Source of the DNA: Hyphomicrobiales bacterium
GTDB taxonomy: Bacteria > Pseudomonadota > Alphaproteobacteria > Rhizobiales > MH13
Assembly: GCA_017642935.1 (NCBI GenBank)
Contig: JAEPOK010000002.1
Location: forward strand, 558,001 to 622,000
Reading direction: 5' to 3'
DNA length: 64,000 nucleotides
Shown here piece after piece: positions 1 to 8,902 of the stretch; the stretch's first letter is position 1, and every line of letters begins with the position of its first letter. A program made the translations under genes and the position numbers. The notes below the pieces were generated by a model that did no database searches, was not told the DNA's origin, and was given only the letters and a program-made list of their open reading frames with translations.

Positions 1-328
1 TCGGGCGAGGGGCGTTGTCGGCGAAGCTACTGTTGCTCGTTGGGCGTTAACCTTTTGCAGCGCCAACTGTCGCGCGCGTTAGGCCCGTGTTTCAGCTTTG
101 TTCTTCCAAAAGCGCGACTCAGAACGTTTTCAGAGTCAACGCCCCCAGCCAAAAAAATCGTTTCCTCAAAGCGTCCCGAACTGATCTTGCAGCAGGCCGC
201 GGCTATCCCCACCTCGAAAGCCGGCTGTCGTATGGGATTCACACAGGATCTGCAGGGTTCGCGGCAGCACCAGCCATTGATTTGGGTCGGCTGGGCTATC
301 ATCATGGGATGAGGTTGAGGGAAAGACG
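1..328. other. Non-coding or undetermined left edge of window
   Basis: No gene is supported here. Short overlapping open frames exist on both strands (for example about 90 codons each way), but they overlap each other, lack convincing ribosome binding sites and resemble no family I recognise. The stretch may hold the promoter of thpR at its right edge (an AGGTTGAGGGAAAGACG leader precedes that start) and the upstream region of a gene lying to the left of the window. Confidence 0.4.
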
Positions 329-865
329 ATGCCGCGCTTGTTCACCGGTTTGGAGTTGCCGCGTGTGGTCGCCGATCAACTCGCCCTGCTTCAGGGCGGC
401 CTACATGGTGCGCGGTGGATCGACCGGGACAATTTTCACATCACGCTGCGATTCATCGGCGATGTCGATCACGCGATCGCCCGCGAGGTCGTGTCGGCGC
501 TGGATCGCGTGCGCCACGGCCCCATAACGCTGACGCTCGATGGCTTGGGTTCGTTTGGTGGCAACAAACCGCATTCGGTATTCGTGCGCATCGCGCCAAC
601 GCAGGAGCTGGCGGATTTGCAAGGCGAGCAGGAGCGCATCATGCAGCGCCTCGGCCTTAAGCCCGAGCGACGCAGCTTTATCCCTCACATTACGTTGGCC
701 CGGTGTCGCGGCTTGCAACCCGGCGCGGTGGCGCATTGGCTGTCGCTGCGTGGGGGGATCATGAACCTTTCTTTCGAGGTTGATCGCTTCGTTCTCTATT
801 CATCGCGAGACTCGGTGGGTGGTGGGCCCTATGTGGTGGAAGAAGACTATCCTCTTGTTGCCTGA
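329..865 (+). CDS. thpR: RNA 2',3'-cyclic phosphodiesterase (2H phosphoesterase, ThpR/LigT family)
   Basis: A 178-residue member of the 2H phosphoesterase superfamily. The two signature HxTx motifs are visible: HITL at about residue 37 and HITL at about residue 120, which together form the active site. Family members hydrolyse 2',3'-cyclic phosphodiester ends of RNA to 2'-phosphates and were first found as 2'-5' RNA ligases of tRNA halves. The length is normal (175-190). The ATG at 329 follows a purine-rich leader (GAGGGAAAGACG). The next gene, a pterin dehydratase, starts 10 bases after the stop, so the two are probably cotranscribed. The family assignment is firm; the physiological RNA substrate is not known from sequence. 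Confidence 0.9.
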   Translation: MPRLFTGLELPRVVADQLALLQGGLHGARWIDRDNFHITLRFIGDVDHAIAREVVSALDRVRHGPITLTLDGLGSFGGNKPHSVFVRIAPTQELADLQGEQERIMQRLGLKPERRSFIPHITLARCRGLQPGAVAHWLSLRGGIMNLSFEVDRFVLYSSRDSVGGGPYVVEEDYPLVA

Positions 866-875
866 AGGAGTGCCC

Positions 876-1160
876 ATGCCCCGCTTGTCTGACGCTGATC
901 GATCCACCGCCCTTGCCGCCCTGGAGGGCTGGAGCCTGGTTGAAGGCCGCGAGGCCATCGAGAAGCGCTTTGTGTTCAAAAACTTCGTCGAAGCCTTTGG
1001 ATTCATGACCAAAGCGGCGCTTGAGGCGGAAAAGGCAGACCATCATCCTGAATGGTCCAATGTCTACAAAACCGTCAATGTCACGCTCACCACCCATGAT
1101 GCGGGCGGTATCACGGACAAGGATATCGCGCTTGCCAAGGCATTCGATGCTTGCGCCTAA
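876..1160 (+). CDS. phhB: 4a-hydroxytetrahydrobiopterin dehydratase (PCD/DCoH family)
   Basis: A 94-residue pterin-4a-carbinolamine dehydratase. The active-site signature is intact: a His-His pair at residues 56-57 in [10 protein letters not shown], and the third His near residue 74 in TTHDAGGIT. The enzyme dehydrates the carbinolamine formed by phenylalanine hydroxylase and returns it to the reduced cofactor cycle; many bacteria carry it without an adjacent hydroxylase, as here. An upstream in-frame ATG exists at 780, but the start at 876 is preferred because GAAGGAG sits seven bases before it and the protein then has the usual family length and N-terminus. Probably in an operon with thpR. 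Confidence 0.9.
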   Translation: MPRLSDADRSTALAALEGWSLVEGREAIEKRFVFKNFVEAFGFMTKAALEAEKADHHPEWSNVYKTVNVTLTTHDAGGITDKDIALAKAFDACA

Positions 1161-1225
1161 GCGTTGCGAATGCGGTTAAGCGTCCCCACATATCGCCTCA
1201 ACACAAAATCCAAGAGGACCTTTTG

Positions 1226-1642
1226 ATGAGCGTCGAGACCGCCTCCACCACCGCAAATGATGACCCGAGCAGCGCCGGTATCGATGGCGATGTGCTGGGC
1301 GAGGACGAGCGCACGCGGTTCGACAAGGACGAGGCGCGGGTGCGGCGCGACTTCTGGGTGACCGTGCGCAAGGCCGCTGGCAGCATCCCGTTTATGGATG
1401 AACTTGTGGCCGCCTATTACTGCGCTCTGGACAGGGAAACGCCGACACGGGTGCGCGCCACGCTGCTAGGCGCTCTGGGCTATTTTGTGCTGCCGCTGGA
1501 CGGTATTCCGGACTTCATCCTGGGTCTCGGTTTCACCGATGATGCGGCGGTGATCATGGGCGTTTTGGCGCTGATGCGCGTCCATATCACCGACGAGCAT
1601 CGCGAAGCGGCCCGTAAAGCGCTGTTGAAGGATCAGGGTTAG
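1226..1642 (+). CDS. DUF1232 (YkvA-like) membrane protein
   Basis: A 138-residue protein. The central segment around residues 75-105 contains the DUF1232 signature, with a Y-x-x-x-P-x-D-x-x-P-D core (YFVLPLDGIPDFILGLG) followed by TDDAAVI. The family is small, widespread, membrane associated and of unknown biochemical function. The start at 1226 is chosen because AAGAGGACC lies just upstream; a longer in-frame reading begins at 1151 but overlaps the end of phhB. The first 35 residues are acidic and polar and look disordered. Confidence 0.75.
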   Translation: MSVETASTTANDDPSSAGIDGDVLGEDERTRFDKDEARVRRDFWVTVRKAAGSIPFMDELVAAYYCALDRETPTRVRATLLGALGYFVLPLDGIPDFILGLGFTDDAAVIMGVLALMRVHITDEHREAARKALLKDQG

Positions 1643-1708
1643 CGCGCAACCCTTCCTTTTTGCCGTCCTCACGCCTGCTGCTGCTGCGGGCGAGCCTTTG
1701 TCATCATT

Positions 1709-1789
1709 GTCATCCCGGCCTCGAGCCGAGATCTGCCACACCCTCTGATTGGGATCGATCCCGGATAGCCTCCGGCTTTCGGGATGACA
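1709..1789. repeat. Intergenic palindromic repeat with TGTCATCCCG ends
   Basis: The left end TGTCATCCCG (1709-1718) is the exact inverse complement of CGGGATGACA (1780-1789), and internal blocks such as GGGATCGATCCC are also palindromic. This architecture matches the short interspersed palindromic elements common between genes in Rhizobiales; a related mosaic lies at 52684-52797. It may fold in the transcript of the DUF1232 gene. No transposase is present. Confidence 0.6.
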
Positions 1790-1846
1790 GCGACGGCGCA
1801 GGTGCTTTTTTGCTCTTGGATTGCGGTCCAATCGCGCAACAAGAAA

Positions 1847-1885
1847 GGGGCTGACCAATGTGGTCAGCCCCCCGCGTTTTTTGTC
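1847..1885. terminator. Strong hairpin, probably a bidirectional terminator
   Basis: GGGGCTGACC (1847-1856) pairs perfectly with GGTCAGCCCC (1862-1871) across a 5-base loop. On the plus strand it is followed after CCGCG by TTTTTT; on the minus strand by TTTCTT. It could end the DUF1232 transcript on the plus strand and the small minus-strand transcript that carries the 25-codon frame. Confidence 0.6.
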
Positions 1886-1942
1886 CAGGATCGAACCTGT
1901 TTCGACGGCCTACCCAACCGGGCGCGCCGCCAATGGTGTGGA

Positions 1943-2020
1943 TTAGCGCGCTCTCAGAGGCTGCTCTGACCCGCTCGCTTCACCACCAGTTCTAACCTGG
2001 CCATAAAAATCGCTCGACAT
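1943..2020 (-). CDS. Candidate 25-residue small or leader peptide
   Basis: Reading on the minus strand, GAAAGGAGGTGA (2035-2024) is nearly the full complement of the 16S rRNA 3' end. It is followed at normal spacing by ATG at 2020 and 25 codons (beginning MSSDFYGQVRTGGEAS, ending PLRAR) to a TAA at 1943. Within the frame, TCAGAG-CAGC-CTCTGA and CCAG-x7-CTGG can form hairpins, and a strong terminator-like hairpin lies about 75 bases past the stop. No gene follows in the same direction. It could be a small protein, or a translated leader or small RNA. I recognise no family. Support comes from the ribosome binding site and layout only. Confidence 0.35.
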   Translation of the reverse strand: MSSDFYGQVRTGGEASGSEQPLRAR

Positions 2021-2112
2021 CAGTCACCTCCTTTCGGTTGTTGAAAACAGGTTGAAGGTGATGCCGAATCAAGGCGTTGGCAAGAGCGAATTTGGGCAAG
2101 GGAGAAAATGCA

Positions 2113-2451
2113 GTGGAACTGATGCAAGATGAATCACCAGACCGCTTGGTTTGTGTGCAGGTGACCTATGCTGACGCCAAACTTGCGCGTGCGGTCGCCA
2201 AAGAGATCGTCGAAAAACGCTTAGCAGCCTGCGTTCACCAGGTGCGCATCTCATCCACCTATGTCTGGGAGGGCAAAGTGGAGGAAGAGGCCGAGCACCT
2301 GCTTACCGCCAAAACCACCATGCTGCGCGCCCGCGACCTGGAAACCTTCATCCGCGCCAACCACCCCTATGACGAGCCGGAGTTTCTCGTTCTGCCGGCC
2401 GACGCGGCAAGCGAAGGCTATGCGAAATGGGTGCGCGAAAGTGTGGCGTAA
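2113..2451 (+). CDS. cutA: Divalent-cation tolerance protein CutA
   Basis: About 112 residues with the CutA core: the segment from ACVHQV through STYVWEGKVEEEAE to KTT matches the family, whose members form very stable trimers with a ferredoxin-like, PII-like fold. CutA has been linked to copper tolerance, but its biochemical role is unsettled. The GTG at 2113 is chosen because GGGAGA lies eight bases upstream; an ATG at 2122 would also give a complete domain, and a TTG at 2077 is possible but adds residues not expected in the family. It stands alone, facing a convergent DUF805-like gene that ends four bases after it. Confidence 0.88.
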   Translation: MELMQDESPDRLVCVQVTYADAKLARAVAKEIVEKRLAACVHQVRISSTYVWEGKVEEEAEHLLTAKTTMLRARDLETFIRANHPYDEPEFLVLPADAASEGYAKWVRESVA

Positions 2452-2454
2452 GCG

Positions 2455-2952
2455 CTAACGTTGACCGTTCCCGTCGCGTGGTTTGGGCAGGCCTGATCCA
2501 GCTTCGAGCCTATCGGTCGGGATTGTGAGCAGTGCGACAAACACCGAAAAGACAAACAGATTGGTCGCCCATTGGAGGGTCGAGCCGCCGCCGATGAACA
2601 CCAGCATCATGATCCCCAGCATGCAGGTGGCCAATCCCCCAGGCAGGCCCATGTCGCGAATGCGCTTGGCCATGACATTGCCGCATGCCGCTACCGACAT
2701 GCCAAGCAACGTAACCGATAACCAAAGGCTAGCGCTGTCCCAGGGCAGGGCGTCGTAGGTGCGCCCAGCGCTTGATGCATAGCTTGATTCCAACGCGGCA
2801 GCGCTGCCGATGGTGGCAAGAAAGACGAAGCTGAAGAGATAGGTCGCCGTCATCGCAACTGTGAACAAGAGGGCAAAGGGCAGGGGTTTCAGTCGGCCCT
2901 TGTTCCACTGCGTGAACAGGCCGGTCAGCGCAGCGTTGGTCATGGGATGCAT
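2455..2952 (-). CDS. DUF805-like inner-membrane protein
   Basis: A 165-residue protein with four probable transmembrane segments (roughly residues 25-48, 76-92, 108-125 and 130-145). The charged loop RIRDMGLPGG after the second helix resembles the signature loop of DUF805 membrane proteins, whose function is unknown. The start ATG is at 2952, with another possible at 2943. It converges on cutA with only three bases between the stops, and it is followed upstream by a separate protease gene on the same strand. Confidence 0.6.
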   Translation of the reverse strand: MHPMTNAALTGLFTQWNKGRLKPLPFALLFTVAMTATYLFSFVFLATIGSAAALESSYASSAGRTYDALPWDSASLWLSVTLLGMSVAACGNVMAKRIRDMGLPGGLATCMLGIMMLVFIGGGSTLQWATNLFVFSVFVALLTIPTDRLEAGSGLPKPRDGNGQR

Positions 2953-3027
2953 GGGCGGTGCCCCCTGCTGATCATGATTGGCAGCGGTGCCAATGCACCC
3001 ATAAAGGTATGGCGCAACTATGGTCGG

Positions 3028-3798
3028 TCAACTCGTTGCTTGCGGCGGACCATATCGGGTCGCCATGCCAGCGGCGTCGTCATCGCTGATGAAAGATCGA
3101 TTTCCCATGTATTGCGCCTGATCTGCATAGGCAGGTTGAGCCACGATGGTTGGACTGATGCCGTCCTTGGAGGCATCGCGAGGTCCGTAGTGCATGAGCG
3201 ACTTGAAGTCATAGTCGGAGTAGCTCACGACGTTTCGAATCTTGAAGTTTATCTCGTAGCCGGGAGCGATATTGCCGTCGATGATATCGACATAGGTGTC
3301 TCGATCTTTGCGGCAATGCTCATGGTCCAGCCCGAAGGAATGGCCGATCTCATGGACGATCACGAACTTCTTATGCCATTCGGCGATGCGTAGATTCTGT
3401 TTTTTGCCCCGGTATCCAACAGTAGCGCTGTTTCCGGCTCCGTTTTGAACCAAAACATAGCCGACCTCATTCGTTCTCCGGCGAAACGACACGTTGGCGA
3501 CCTTGGTCCACTCTTCCGCCGCATCTAGGAAGTTTTGCTGGTTGGCAGCGCTGACATCATTGGCAAAATCGTAAATCAAAATGCCAGACGGCCATCGATT
3601 TCCACTGAAGCCACGCGTGCGAATATCGTCGAGGAAAAACTCCATGCAATCGAGGAACAAGACATCTTCTTCATCTTCGGTCTCTGTCGTTGCTTGTGGG
3701 CGCGATGCGGTGAGGAACTCTGCCAGCAACTCTTCGTCGGGTGGTTGCAAGCTTTGACGCTCGCTTTCATCGTTCGCATCAGGAAAAAACGTGGCCAT
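3028..3798 (-). CDS. Astacin-family (M12A) zinc metalloprotease
   Basis: A 256-residue protein carrying an almost perfect astacin zinc site: HEIGHSFGLDHEH followed by RKDRDTYVDI, which matches the HExxHxxGxxHE...R-DRD-YV pattern of the family and supplies three His ligands and the catalytic Glu. A Met-turn with the zinc-proximal Tyr follows (SLMHYG). The N-terminal 75 residues are acidic and polar, with no signal peptide; they could be a propeptide or a type I secretion passenger region. The base composition is visibly less GC-rich than its neighbours, which suggests transfer. There is no operon partner. The peptidase assignment is firm; export route and substrate are unknown. Confidence 0.85.
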   Translation of the reverse strand: MATFFPDANDESERQSLQPPDEELLAEFLTASRPQATTETEDEEDVLFLDCMEFFLDDIRTRGFSGNRWPSGILIYDFANDVSAANQQNFLDAAEEWTKVANVSFRRRTNEVGYVLVQNGAGNSATVGYRGKKQNLRIAEWHKKFVIVHEIGHSFGLDHEHCRKDRDTYVDIIDGNIAPGYEINFKIRNVVSYSDYDFKSLMHYGPRDASKDGISPTIVAQPAYADQAQYMGNRSFISDDDAAGMATRYGPPQATS

Positions 3799-3879
3799 AG
3801 ACTACTCCCTTTCGAGCAGTTTTGATGAACTCACTGTCGTTTCATATCGGCGATAGATGTATACTGTATCTTGACCGAA

Positions 3880-3907
3880 TAAAAAAGGCGGGCACTGGGC
3901 CCGCCTT
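3880..3907 (-). terminator. Rho-independent terminator of acs
   Basis: On the minus strand AAGGCGGG pairs with CCCGCCTT (3907-3900 with 3892-3885) around a short loop and is followed by TTTTTTATT. It lies 27 bases past the acs stop codon, in the correct orientation to end acs. Confidence 0.85.
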
Positions 3908-3933
3908 CGAAATCTCTTGATTAGAACTTTCAA

Positions 3934-5868
3934 TCAACTCTTGTTCTGCCGATTGTCGATCAGATCGGTGACAACCCCCGGATCGGCCAGCGTTGAAGTG
4001 TCGCCCAAATTGTCGAACGAGTCCTCGGCGATCTTGCGTAGAATCCGGCGCATGATCTTGCCTGAACGGGTTTTTGGCAGGCCCGGTGCGAACTGGATCA
4101 GGTCAGGCGAAGCAATCGGCCCGATCTCCTGGCGCACCCATTTGACCAGCTCTTTGCGCAGATCATCGGATGGCTCTTGGCCCTCCATCAGCGTGACATA
4201 GACATAGATGCCCTGGCCTTTGAGGTCGTGCGGATAACCGACGACGGCGGCCTCGGAGACTTTTGGATGCGCCACCAGCGCTGACTCCACTTCCGCCGTG
4301 CCCATACGGTGGCCGGACACGTTGATCACATCGTCCACACGGCCTGTGATCCAATAGTAGCCGTCCTCATCGCGGCGACAGCCATCACCGGTGAAGTACA
4401 TGCCCTTGTAGGTGGAGAAATAGGTCTGCACGAAGCGCTCATGGTCGCCATAGACCGTGCGCATCTGGCCCGGCCATGAGTCGGTGATGACGAGGTTGCC
4501 CTCGGTAGCGCCTTCCAGGATTTGGCCTTCGGCATCCACCAGCGCCGGTTGCACGCCGAAGAACGGACGTGTCGCTGAGCCTGGCTTCAGTGCTGTGGCG
4601 CCCGGTAACGGTGTGATCAAAATGCCGCCGGTTTCCGTCTGCCACCAGGTATCGACGATGGGGCAGCGTTTGTCGCCGACCACATCATAGTACCAGTTCC
4701 AGGCTTCGGGATTGATCGGCTCGCCCACGGACCCGAGGATGCGCAGCGTGGAGCGGTCGGTCTTTTTCACATGCTCTTCACCAGCGCCCATCAATGAGCG
4801 GATGGCGGTCGGCGCGGTGTAGAAGATCGACACCTTGTGCTTGTCCACCACGTCCCAGAAGCGCGAGGGCGAGGGATAGGTCGGCACGCCCTCAAACATC
4901 AGCGTGGTCGCGCCGTTCGCCAGCGGGCCGTAGACAATGTAGCTGTGACCGGTCACCCAACCGACATCGGCGGTGCACCAGTAAACGTCGCCGTCCTGAT
5001 AATCGAAGACATATTGATGCGTCATCGCGGCGTAGGTCAGGTAGCCGCCGGTCGTGTGCAGCACGCCTTTGGGCTGGCCGGTGGAACCGGAGGTGTAGAG
5101 AATGAACAGCGGATCTTCGGCGTTCATCTCTTCGGGCTCAACGAAGTCCGGCGCGTCCGTAGCCGCCTCGTGGTACCAGATGTCGCGACCGTCCTGCATG
5201 GCGATGTCACCGCCGGTGCGCTTGACCACGACGATGGCGTCGACAGGCGCTGATTCAGCGGCCCTATCGACATTGGCCTTCAGCGGCACCTTGCGGCCGC
5301 CACGCAAACCTTCGTCCGCCGTCACGACAACTTTGGAGGAACAGCCTTCAATGCGCTGGGCCAAGGAGTCCGGCGAAAAGCCACCGAAAACGATGGAATG
5401 CACCGCGCCCAGACGGGCGCAGGCGAGCATCGCGTAGGCCGCTTCGGGGATCATCGGCAGATAAAGCGTGACGCGGTCGCCCTTTTTGACGCCAGCGTTT
5501 CTCAGCACGCCGGCCATTTTGTTCACATGCTCGCCGAGCTCACGGTAGGTGATCTCAAGGTGCTCGCCCGGATCATCGCCCTCCCAAATGATGGCCACCT
5601 GGTCACCGCGCGTTTCAATGTGGCGATCCACGCAGTTGGCGGCAACGTTCAGCGTGCCGTCCTCGAACCATTTGATCGAGACATTGTGCGGATCGTAGCT
5701 GGTGTTTTTCACCTTGCTGTAGGGCTTGATCCAATCGAGCCGTTTGCCGTGCTCGCCCCAGAACCCTTCGGGGTCCTTCACCGACTGCTCGTACATCTCC
5801 AGATATTTGTCATTGTCGATCAAGGCGGCCGATGCGACGGCATCGGGCACGGGATAAACTTCACTCAT
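3934..5868 (-). CDS. acs: Acetyl-coenzyme A synthetase
   Basis: A 644-residue AMP-forming acetate-CoA ligase, the usual length. The adenylate-forming signatures are present: the phosphate-binding loop [11 protein letters not shown] in the middle, the hinge and A8 region [15 protein letters not shown], and the C-terminal TRSGKIMRR with the catalytic lysine that is the target of regulatory acetylation in this family. It activates acetate to acetyl-CoA in the cytoplasm. The frame stays open upstream to 6009, but the start at 5868 ([11 protein letters not shown]) gives the family N-terminus and has AGGGACC before it. It is monocistronic, with a clear terminator; about 280 bases upstream are free of genes and must hold its promoter. 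Confidence 0.96.
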   Translation of the reverse strand: MSEVYPVPDAVASAALIDNDKYLEMYEQSVKDPEGFWGEHGKRLDWIKPYSKVKNTSYDPHNVSIKWFEDGTLNVAANCVDRHIETRGDQVAIIWEGDDPGEHLEITYRELGEHVNKMAGVLRNAGVKKGDRVTLYLPMIPEAAYAMLACARLGAVHSIVFGGFSPDSLAQRIEGCSSKVVVTADEGLRGGRKVPLKANVDRAAESAPVDAIVVVKRTGGDIAMQDGRDIWYHEAATDAPDFVEPEEMNAEDPLFILYTSGSTGQPKGVLHTTGGYLTYAAMTHQYVFDYQDGDVYWCTADVGWVTGHSYIVYGPLANGATTLMFEGVPTYPSPSRFWDVVDKHKVSIFYTAPTAIRSLMGAGEEHVKKTDRSTLRILGSVGEPINPEAWNWYYDVVGDKRCPIVDTWWQTETGGILITPLPGATALKPGSATRPFFGVQPALVDAEGQILEGATEGNLVITDSWPGQMRTVYGDHERFVQTYFSTYKGMYFTGDGCRRDEDGYYWITGRVDDVINVSGHRMGTAEVESALVAHPKVSEAAVVGYPHDLKGQGIYVYVTLMEGQEPSDDLRKELVKWVRQEIGPIASPDLIQFAPGLPKTRSGKIMRRILRKIAEDSFDNLGDTSTLADPGVVTDLIDNRQNKS

Positions 5869-6150
5869 GTTGATGGTCCCTTTGTGCGTTCCCCTCAGAC
5901 GAGCCATCTCGATGTGTCGATCGGCCCGCTGAAAACTGGTGTCTACTGACCTGCGCTGCCCCTCTTGGTGAGGGCTTGGCGGCATCACTGCCGTGTTTTC
6001 TAAGCCCAAGCACCGCAGTGCAGCAAGGCAAGGCGCCTTGCCCTTTGGTTGAGTGAAAAGGCGCAGAATGCGGTTTTGCGGCGTTGATGCGCGTCAAAGC
6101 GCGACCATGGTCTAAGGCGGTTTGGCCCTCCAAGTGGGTCGGTGGTTCGT

Positions 6151-6627
6151 CTATCCGACCAGCGCGATATAGAAACGCAGACCGCCACCCTTGCCGCCAT
6201 AGGCGCGCACGAAGAGGAAGCCCTGCAGTCGACCGCGCAGGATTTGACCGGCCAAATCGTCAAGTTGGTCGGGGCAAACCAGCGAAAAATCGCCTTGCGA
6301 GATCTGTTGGCGTCTGTCGCGGGTGGTGAAATAGGCCTCGCCCTGGAACGGCCGAAACGAGCCATCGTCCAGGTGGGAGCCATCAATGACGCCGCGCTCA
6401 TGATGGTTGAACCGGTCCTGCTGGAGGATCGCGCGATAATCGGTCAGTTGCACGCCACGGGAGTTGGTGAGGTCTTCGGCGGTGATGTCGGTGACATACT
6501 CGGTGACGATGCCGGTGGTGGGCAGGTCCTCTGACCATCGCACGCAGTCTTCTGCCAGAGCCGGCCCCGTTGTCGTCAAAACCAGACTCGCAAGCGCGGC
6601 GAAAACCGCCGTCAGATGGTGCCACAT
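6151..6627 (-). CDS. Secreted hypothetical protein
   Basis: A 158-residue protein with a clear Sec signal peptide: a hydrophobic core at residues 6-22 and probable cleavage after ALA at about residue 25. The mature part is mixed alpha/beta, contains two Cys and many Asp/Arg residues, and matches no family that I recognise. A strong GGGGGAGGGG ribosome binding site precedes the ATG. It is transcribed divergently from the beta-helix gene that begins at 6754, so the 126 bases between them must hold two promoters. Confidence 0.6.
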   Translation of the reverse strand: MWHHLTAVFAALASLVLTTTGPALAEDCVRWSEDLPTTGIVTEYVTDITAEDLTNSRGVQLTDYRAILQQDRFNHHERGVIDGSHLDDGSFRPFQGEAYFTTRDRRQQISQGDFSLVCPDQLDDLAGQILRGRLQGFLFVRAYGGKGGGLRFYIALVG

Positions 6628-6753
6628 AACCCCTCCCCCATTTTTGCCCCAAAGGTCTGGCCCCTTGGGTTCGCGCAGAGTGTGGGGTTTGCCAGGTCTT
6701 CAGGCCATACGTGGCCTTCCGGAGGCCGCTGTCCGATCGCGAGGGACCTGGAT

Positions 6754-8112
6754 ATGGACATCTATGTCGATCCCGCCACCGGCACCGATGATGATGCCGA
6801 TTTTCGCGGGCAGGCCGCCTCCCCTTATCGCAGTCTGGCGCGTGCCGCCGAGCGCGCGGCCGTGGTCGAGCTGGCGTCCGGTCTGCCGCCCGGCAGTTTT
6901 CTCGGCACCATCTTCGCGGCGGCTGGCACCTATGCGCCGCCCGTCGAAGGGTTTCCGATCATTGTGCCGCCCAGTTACGATCTGGTCGGTGCGGGCAGCG
7001 ATCGCAGCATCATCGAATTTACCGGCGAGACACGCACGACAACCGATCCGACGCCGATCACCTATTGGGGCGGCGAAGCGGTCTATGTGGGCCGGGCCAT
7101 GCGCGGCTTGACCGTGCGTGCACGCCCGGCACCGTCTTACACCTGTCGCGGCATGATGGGCGTACTGGTGCAAAATGATCGCAGCACGGTTGAAGACGTG
7201 ACCGTTGATTTCGACCGCACCATGAGCGCCCCGCCGGACGAGCGCGGGCGCTACGATCTCAGCTGGATGCTGAACCTGTTCGCGACGAGCATCGACCTGG
7301 TTTTGCTTTCAAGCACCTTCCGCGATGGGCGCGGCACCAATTTTGGCGTCGCGCTGCGCGGCTGCACCGGCATGGTGACCCGCTGCACCTTCGAGACCGC
7401 TGGGCCAAGCTTTGATGGCGATCCTGGCGGCCTTCTGGTTCGGGACATCACGGTGCGGGGCGCCGGCAGTTGTGAAGTGCGCCGTAATTCAAGGCTTGAA
7501 GCCTCGCAGATCGGCGACCTCGCCTTCAGCATGTTCACGAACCTATGGGTGTCGCGCGAGGGGGCGGTGGTCGGACCGGGCAACATGGTCGAAGCGATCA
7601 ACATTTTTGCCTATGGCGATGCCGAAATTGTCGGCAACACGCTGTCCCACGGCTTCACCTTTCAGGTCACGGGCGGTGTGCGCGTGGCTGACAATGACAT
7701 TGCACCCTGGGCCGCGCATCGCCTGCTCGAGATCGAGTACAATCCGTTCTTCAGCGGCATTCCTGTCGTCGAACGCAATCGGTTCGTCGCGCCTGAGCGG
7801 ATTGGTGGCCATTACGTCAATCCGATTGTGGTGCGGGCATCGGCGGATTTTGGCGGCGGTACAAGTGCTGGCGGCAATGATTTCGGCGCGCTTTTTCAAT
7901 CATCAAGCGGGGTTGCCAGGAGCACACCAGATGGCATTGAGCGCTGGGGTGTGATTGCGATCGACCCCGATGAGGCGCCCATATCGGTCATCCGGTTCGA
8001 CGATAATCTGTGGGACGATCTCTATCCGCTCGACCGGATTGAAAGCAGCCGCTTTCAGATCATCACGCCGCCCACGTTTTTGAGTGTCGCGAACCCGATG
8101 CCGGCGCCGTGA
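6754..8112 (+). CDS. Right-handed parallel beta-helix protein (DUF1565-like)
   Basis: A 452-residue protein. It begins MDIYVDPATGTDD, followed by SPYRSLARA, the typical opening of DUF1565/pectate-lyase-like beta-helix proteins (YVDP..G.D...G....P..ti..A). The rest is rich in short beta strands with Asn-x-Phe ladders, as in right-handed beta-helices that bind or cut polysaccharides. No signal peptide is seen. The start at 6754 is chosen because GAGGGACC lies just upstream; the frame continues upstream to 6616 across the divergent gene. The following zinc protease starts 10 bases after the stop, so they form an operon. Enzymatic activity cannot be asserted, since no catalytic motif is clear. 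Confidence 0.65.
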   Translation: MDIYVDPATGTDDDADFRGQAASPYRSLARAAERAAVVELASGLPPGSFLGTIFAAAGTYAPPVEGFPIIVPPSYDLVGAGSDRSIIEFTGETRTTTDPTPITYWGGEAVYVGRAMRGLTVRARPAPSYTCRGMMGVLVQNDRSTVEDVTVDFDRTMSAPPDERGRYDLSWMLNLFATSIDLVLLSSTFRDGRGTNFGVALRGCTGMVTRCTFETAGPSFDGDPGGLLVRDITVRGAGSCEVRRNSRLEASQIGDLAFSMFTNLWVSREGAVVGPGNMVEAINIFAYGDAEIVGNTLSHGFTFQVTGGVRVADNDIAPWAAHRLLEIEYNPFFSGIPVVERNRFVAPERIGGHYVNPIVVRASADFGGGTSAGGNDFGALFQSSSGVARSTPDGIERWGVIAIDPDEAPISVIRFDDNLWDDLYPLDRIESSRFQIITPPTFLSVANPMPAP

Positions 8113-8122
8113 GGAGGTTCTG

Positions 8123-8875
8123 ATGGACGCACCAAGCCCGCACTATACGGTTCCGATCATCGCCCAGCGACTGTTCGGCCAGCGCTATCGCGGCTTTTCG
8201 ATCGAACCCGGCTTCCCCGATGACGACAACCCGTTTCCGCGCCACGATCGCGGACCAGGGTTCATCGTTCGCGGCACGCTGGATGCTGACGGCCCGCCAG
8301 ACATCGACCGCAACTATGGCACCAAGCGTAGTTGGCAGGAGATCGATGCGATGTTTGTCGCCGACCCATCTGTCGAAGCCAGCGATGGCACGACGGTGAA
8401 CGATCTGTGGGCATCGAGCGGCATTCGCTTTGAACTTGTCGAGCGCATCGACGCCCAAACATCTTCAGGCTTCGCACGGATGCTGCCAGCGGATGCGCGC
8501 CTGCGCGACGCGACCATCAATCCGCTTCGCCGACCGGGCGCGATCAACCTCTTCCTGGTGCATGAGATCGATGGGTCCTGGGGGTATGCGCGGCGATCCT
8601 TTCCAGCGCGCCCCGATGTCATCCCCCTTGCGGTCGTTGCCGACATGCGCACCCGCACGTCCGATCCGGCCTATCGCTGGCGTCTGAGTTTGATCACGTT
8701 CGCCCACGAACTTGGCCATGTGCTTGGCCTGGGGCATGTGGCGTTCAGAGATAATGTGATGCGCGGTCAAGGCACGCTGTCGACCTCGATTGGCCTTCAT
8801 TTGCCGCAGATCGCGGTTTGCCGCTCACGCGCCGCGTTTCTTTCCGCCGCCGCCGCGCCACCGGCAGGACCCTAA
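8123..8875 (+). CDS. Matrixin-like zinc metalloprotease
   Basis: A 250-residue protein with the metzincin zinc motif HELGHVLGLGH (three His ligands and the catalytic Glu) near residue 196, followed by a Met-turn candidate, NVMRG. The N-terminal 180 residues show no signal peptide. It is preceded by a very strong GAGGAGG ribosome binding site 10 bases after the beta-helix gene, and it ends 27 bases before the HEAT-like gene. The three are probably cotranscribed. This is the second predicted metzincin within 6 kb, but it is a different family from the astacin at 3028-3798: the third ligand is followed by V rather than E, and no RxDRDxY block is present. Confidence 0.75.
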   Translation: MDAPSPHYTVPIIAQRLFGQRYRGFSIEPGFPDDDNPFPRHDRGPGFIVRGTLDADGPPDIDRNYGTKRSWQEIDAMFVADPSVEASDGTTVNDLWASSGIRFELVERIDAQTSSGFARMLPADARLRDATINPLRRPGAINLFLVHEIDGSWGYARRSFPARPDVIPLAVVADMRTRTSDPAYRWRLSLITFAHELGHVLGLGHVAFRDNVMRGQGTLSTSIGLHLPQIAVCRSRAAFLSAAAAPPAGP

Positions 8876-8902
8876 TCAGGTGGTGGGAAAGGAGATGCAG
8901 TC

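Larger units (their letters stand above)
1643..2112. other. 470-base intergenic region: palindromic repeat, strong hairpin and a minus-strand mini-ORF
   Basis: No full-size gene is supported. Three structured items lie here and are listed separately: an inverted repeat at 1709-1789, a 10-bp perfect stem hairpin at 1847-1871, and a 25-codon frame on the minus strand with an ideal Shine-Dalgarno sequence at 2024-2035. The bases between the mini-ORF stop and the hairpin also contain short self-complementary stretches, such as CAGG/CCTG around TTCGAT. Confidence 0.5.

Noticed and set aside
1880-2040. Possible tmRNA, tRNA or 4.5S RNA because of the TTCGATC loop
   Set aside because: No acceptor stem, CCA end, tag-coding frame or SRP-type GGAAG loop can be found; the T-arm-like stem is too short. 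Kept only as a generic structured region.
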